From positions 1-6,623 of the forward strand of contig CAJVCM010000012.1 in assembly GCA_910595815.1 (NCBI GenBank): a stretch of 6,623 bases of DNA, written 5' to 3'. Below, piece after piece: positions 5,835 to 6,623 of the stretch. The notes beneath the pieces are model-generated. The model was not told the origin of the DNA. It saw nothing but the letters and a program-made list of their open reading frames with translations, and did no database searches. Position numbers and translations under genes: made by a program. This stretch comes from Candidatus Thioglobus plumae. GTDB taxonomy: Bacteria > Pseudomonadota > Gammaproteobacteria > PS1 > Pseudothioglobaceae. The first letter of the stretch is position 1. Each line of letters begins with the position of its first letter.

Positions 5835-6623
5835 TTATCGTTTTCCCTTAATTTTCTTAGAATTTTTTACAGAAATACGATGATGAAAATCATTATTTTT
5901 TCTTCGTGTAAGCTGCTGTCTTGGTGTGTTGCTCGCTCTAAAGTAAGGCACTAAACATTCCTCTGTATTGCCTATTAAATCACTACGCCCCATTCGCTTT
6001 AACGCCTTTCGTAACACATCCCAATTTTTAGGATCGTGATAGCGTAAAAAAGCTTTATGCAATTTTCGTTGTTGTCCACTGCGCGGAGTTTTTACTGATT
6101 CTGAACGTCGAGTAATTTTCTTTAGTGGGTTTAATTCAGTGTGATACATAGCAGAAGCTATTGCTAAAGGTGTGGGAATAAAGGCTTGCACTTGATCAGG
6201 TTTGAAGTCATTACGCTTTAACCAAAGTGCTAAATTTAGCATATCCTCATCACTGGTCCCTGGGTGGGAGGAAATAAAATAAGGGATTAAATATTGCTCT
6301 TTTCCTGCCTGCTTAGAATAACGATCAAACAGTTTTTTAAACTGATGATAAGCACCAATACCTGGCTTCATCATTTTTGACAAAGTATCTTCTTCAGTAT
6401 GTTCAGGTGCAATTTTTAAACGCCCGCCTACATGATGAGTAACCAATTCTTTAATGTATTCCGGATCCCGAACAGCCAAGTCATAGCGCAAACCTGAAGC
6501 AATAAAAATACGCTTAACACCTTTTAAATTGCGTGCGCGTCGGTACAATTTAGTCAATGGCTTATGGTCCGTCCCCAAATTTGGGCAAATACCAGGATAG
6601 ACACAGGACAGACGACGACAAGC
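5835..6623 (-). CDS. ygiQ: YgiQ-family (UPF0313) radical SAM protein, C-terminal part (5' partial)
   Basis: Member of an uncharacterised radical SAM family of roughly 700 residues or more; the reaction is not established. About 262 C-terminal residues are visible, because the frame stays open to the window edge. Family landmarks in order: three cysteines near the edge (CRRLSC, then PGICPN), TDHKPL, IASGLRYDLAV, HHVGGRLKIAPEHTEED, MMKPG, KQAGKEQYLIPYFISSHPGT, and the C-terminal DUF3362-type region (NPLKKITRRSE, LHKAFLRYHDPKNW, LIGNTEECLVP). The protein ends in a Lys/Arg-rich tail of about 35 residues that looks poorly conserved. The radical SAM CX3CX2C motif and the start lie beyond base 6623. 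A TTG at 6578 could be mistaken for a start, but the residues before it (VYPGICPNL) match the family, so it is internal. The gene converges on the aminotransferase gene. The symbol follows the E. coli family name. Confidence 0.92.
   Translation of the reverse strand, partial: ACRRLSCVYPGICPNLGTDHKPLTKLYRRARNLKGVKRIFIASGLRYDLAVRDPEYIKELVTHHVGGRLKIAPEHTEEDTLSKMMKPGIGAYHQFKKLFDRYSKQAGKEQYLIPYFISSHPGTSDEDMLNLALWLKRNDFKPDQVQAFIPTPLAIASAMYHTELNPLKKITRRSESVKTPRSGQQRKLHKAFLRYHDPKNWDVLRKALKRMGRSDLIGNTEECLVPYFRASNTPRQQLTRRKNNDFHHRISVKNSKKIKGKR

Noticed and set aside
6576..6578. TTG at 6578 as the start of a short YgiQ-like protein
   Set aside because: The frame remains open to the window edge and the upstream residues match the YgiQ family, so this codon is an internal leucine.
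1..6623. Search for a novel multi-gene defence, mobile or biosynthetic system
   Set aside because: Every long frame belongs to a recognised conserved family and no direct-repeat arrays, terminal inverted repeats, integrase or toxin-antitoxin genes are visible.

Overview
The window is an ordinary chromosomal segment of a low-GC (about 40 % by eye) proteobacterium. The protein sequences look gammaproteobacterial, and the mix of low GC, a SulP anion carrier and the uvrB/aminotransferase arrangement would fit a marine sulfur oxidiser of the SUP05/Thioglobus or bathymodiolin-symbiont kind. That placement is inference from overall resemblance. No ribosomal RNA, tRNA, mobile element, CRISPR array or phage gene is visible, and no gap exceeds 300 bases.

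Layout from left to right. (1) Bases 1-1359, plus strand: the 3' nine-tenths or so of a SulP/SLC26 anion transporter with its C-terminal STAS domain; the true start lies off the left edge. (2) Bases 1433-1930, plus strand: a small heat-shock protein (Hsp20 / alpha-crystallin domain) with a clear Sec signal peptide, a good upstream promoter and the strongest ribosome binding site in the window. (3) Bases 4568-1931, minus strand: a two-gene operon, uvrB (excinuclease helicase subunit) followed by queE (7-carboxy-7-deazaguanine synthase), overlapping by 20 bases. The queE stop abuts the hsp20 stop with no base between them. (4) Bases 4594-5766, plus strand: a class Ib aspartate aminotransferase, divergent from uvrB. 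(5) Bases 6623-5835, minus strand: the C-terminal part of a YgiQ-family radical SAM protein that runs off the right edge.

The genes belong to separate housekeeping pathways: anion uptake, envelope proteostasis, nucleotide excision repair, queuosine precursor synthesis, amino-acid transamination and an uncharacterised radical SAM activity. I see no multi-gene accessory system. The points worth a second look are the exported small heat-shock protein, the compact uvrB/aminotransferase divergent region (where a near-consensus promoter implies that uvrB starts at an internal GTG rather than the upstream ATG), the overlapping gene ends, and a cysteine cluster in the YgiQ fragment at the window edge.
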